NCBI GenBank assembly: GCA_029240015.1
Contig: JARBTU010000119.1
Coordinates: forward strand, 1-5,919
DNA from: Oscillospiraceae bacterium
GTDB taxonomy: Bacteria; Bacillota; Clostridia; Oscillospirales; Ruminococcaceae
Direction: 5' to 3'
Length of the DNA stretch: 5,919 nt
Positions 5,740 through 5,919 of this stretch are shown here, one piece after another. How positions within the stretch are numbered: the stretch's first letter is position 1; the number at the start of each line of letters is the position of its first letter. Under the pieces are notes generated by a model, which had not been told where the DNA came from, did not search any database, and saw only the letters and a list, made by a program, of their open reading frames with translations. Position numbers and translations under genes: made by a program.

Positions 5740-5919
5740 TTACGGATTTGTGCAAATCCCACTCTTATTAAACTTGTAAGTTTTCTTTGCTATTTTTTTG
5801 GAAGTATTTTCAAGCATTATGCCAGAACCATCAACATAGTACCATTTGCCGCCTGATTTGAGCCATTTGTTCGTTGACATCACACCAGACTTGTCAACGT
5901 AATAGTACTTGCCGCTGGA
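5740..5919 (-). CDS. Cell-wall-binding repeat protein, C-terminal 59 residues only
   Basis: The minus strand from the right edge reads 59 open codons ending in TAA at 5742-5740; the start lies outside the window. The residues form repeats of the CW_binding (choline/glucan-binding, PF01473-like) type at an exact 21-residue period. Units begin at residue 4 (KYYYVDKSGVM), residue 25 (KWYYVDGSGIM) and residue 46 (KTYKFNKSGI), the last a shortened cap ending ICTNP. The pattern of aromatic residues, a Gly-containing turn and a following hydrophobic residue is diagnostic. Such tails attach secreted enzymes or surface proteins non-covalently to cell-wall polymers, so this is probably an exported protein. 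Which catalytic or adhesive domain lies upstream cannot be told here. It converges on splB and shares its palindromic terminator. Confidence 0.88.
   Translation of the reverse strand, partial: SSGKYYYVDKSGVMSTNKWLKSGGKWYYVDGSGIMLENTSKKIAKKTYKFNKSGICTNP
5743..5910 (-). repeat. Tandem 63-bp coding repeats of the cell-wall-binding domain
   Basis: Units at 5910-5848 and 5847-5785 are full 63-bp repeats encoding 21 residues each; 5784-5743 is a shorter, diverged terminal unit. They are similar at the protein level and more loosely at the DNA level, as is normal for this domain. More units probably continue past the right edge. Confidence 0.7.

Overview
The window is AT-rich DNA from what looks like an endospore-forming, probably anaerobic low-GC Firmicute (Clostridia in the broad sense). 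The best evidence is a complete spore photoproduct lyase gene (splB), which only makes sense in a spore former. AGGAGG-type ribosome binding sites, a MarR/ABC-ABC drug-efflux operon and a clostridial-style cell-wall-binding repeat protein fit the same picture. The species cannot be named from this window.

Region 1 (1-3813, minus strand) is one operon read right to left: a MarR-family regulator (3343-3813), a complete ABC half-transporter of 576 residues (1616-3346), and a second ABC half-transporter (1-1619) that runs off the left edge before its signature motif. Both junctions are 4-bp ATGA overlaps, so the three genes are probably translationally coupled. The two half-transporters very likely form a heterodimeric type-IV (ABCB/LmrCD/BmrCD/TM287-288-like) exporter. 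The complete subunit carries Asp instead of the catalytic Glu after Walker B and Gln instead of the switch His, the usual sign of one degenerate ATP site. The MarR protein probably represses its own operon through an AT-rich dyad that overlaps the likely promoter at 3836-3875.

Region 2 (3814-4113) is a very AT-rich divergent intergenic region with the marR promoter/operator on one side, a possible promoter for the rightward gene on the other, and a 13-bp inverted repeat between them.

Region 3 (4114-4551, plus strand) is a single gene for a small four-helix membrane protein of the YvlD / 'phage holin family 4' group, closed by a good intrinsic terminator.

Region 4 (4636-5705, plus strand) is splB, apparently transcribed alone, ending at a perfectly palindromic terminator that can also stop transcription from the other side. 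SplB keeps its radical-SAM cysteines and the paired tyrosines, but the position of the known hydrogen-donating cysteine of the Bacillus enzyme appears to be alanine.

Region 5 (5740-5919, minus strand) is the last 59 codons of a cell-wall-binding repeat protein that enters from the right edge and converges on splB.

No mobile element, CRISPR array, tRNA or rRNA was seen. I did not find a convincing new multi-gene system. The points most worth checking are the SplB cysteine, the asymmetric ABC pair and the marR operator.
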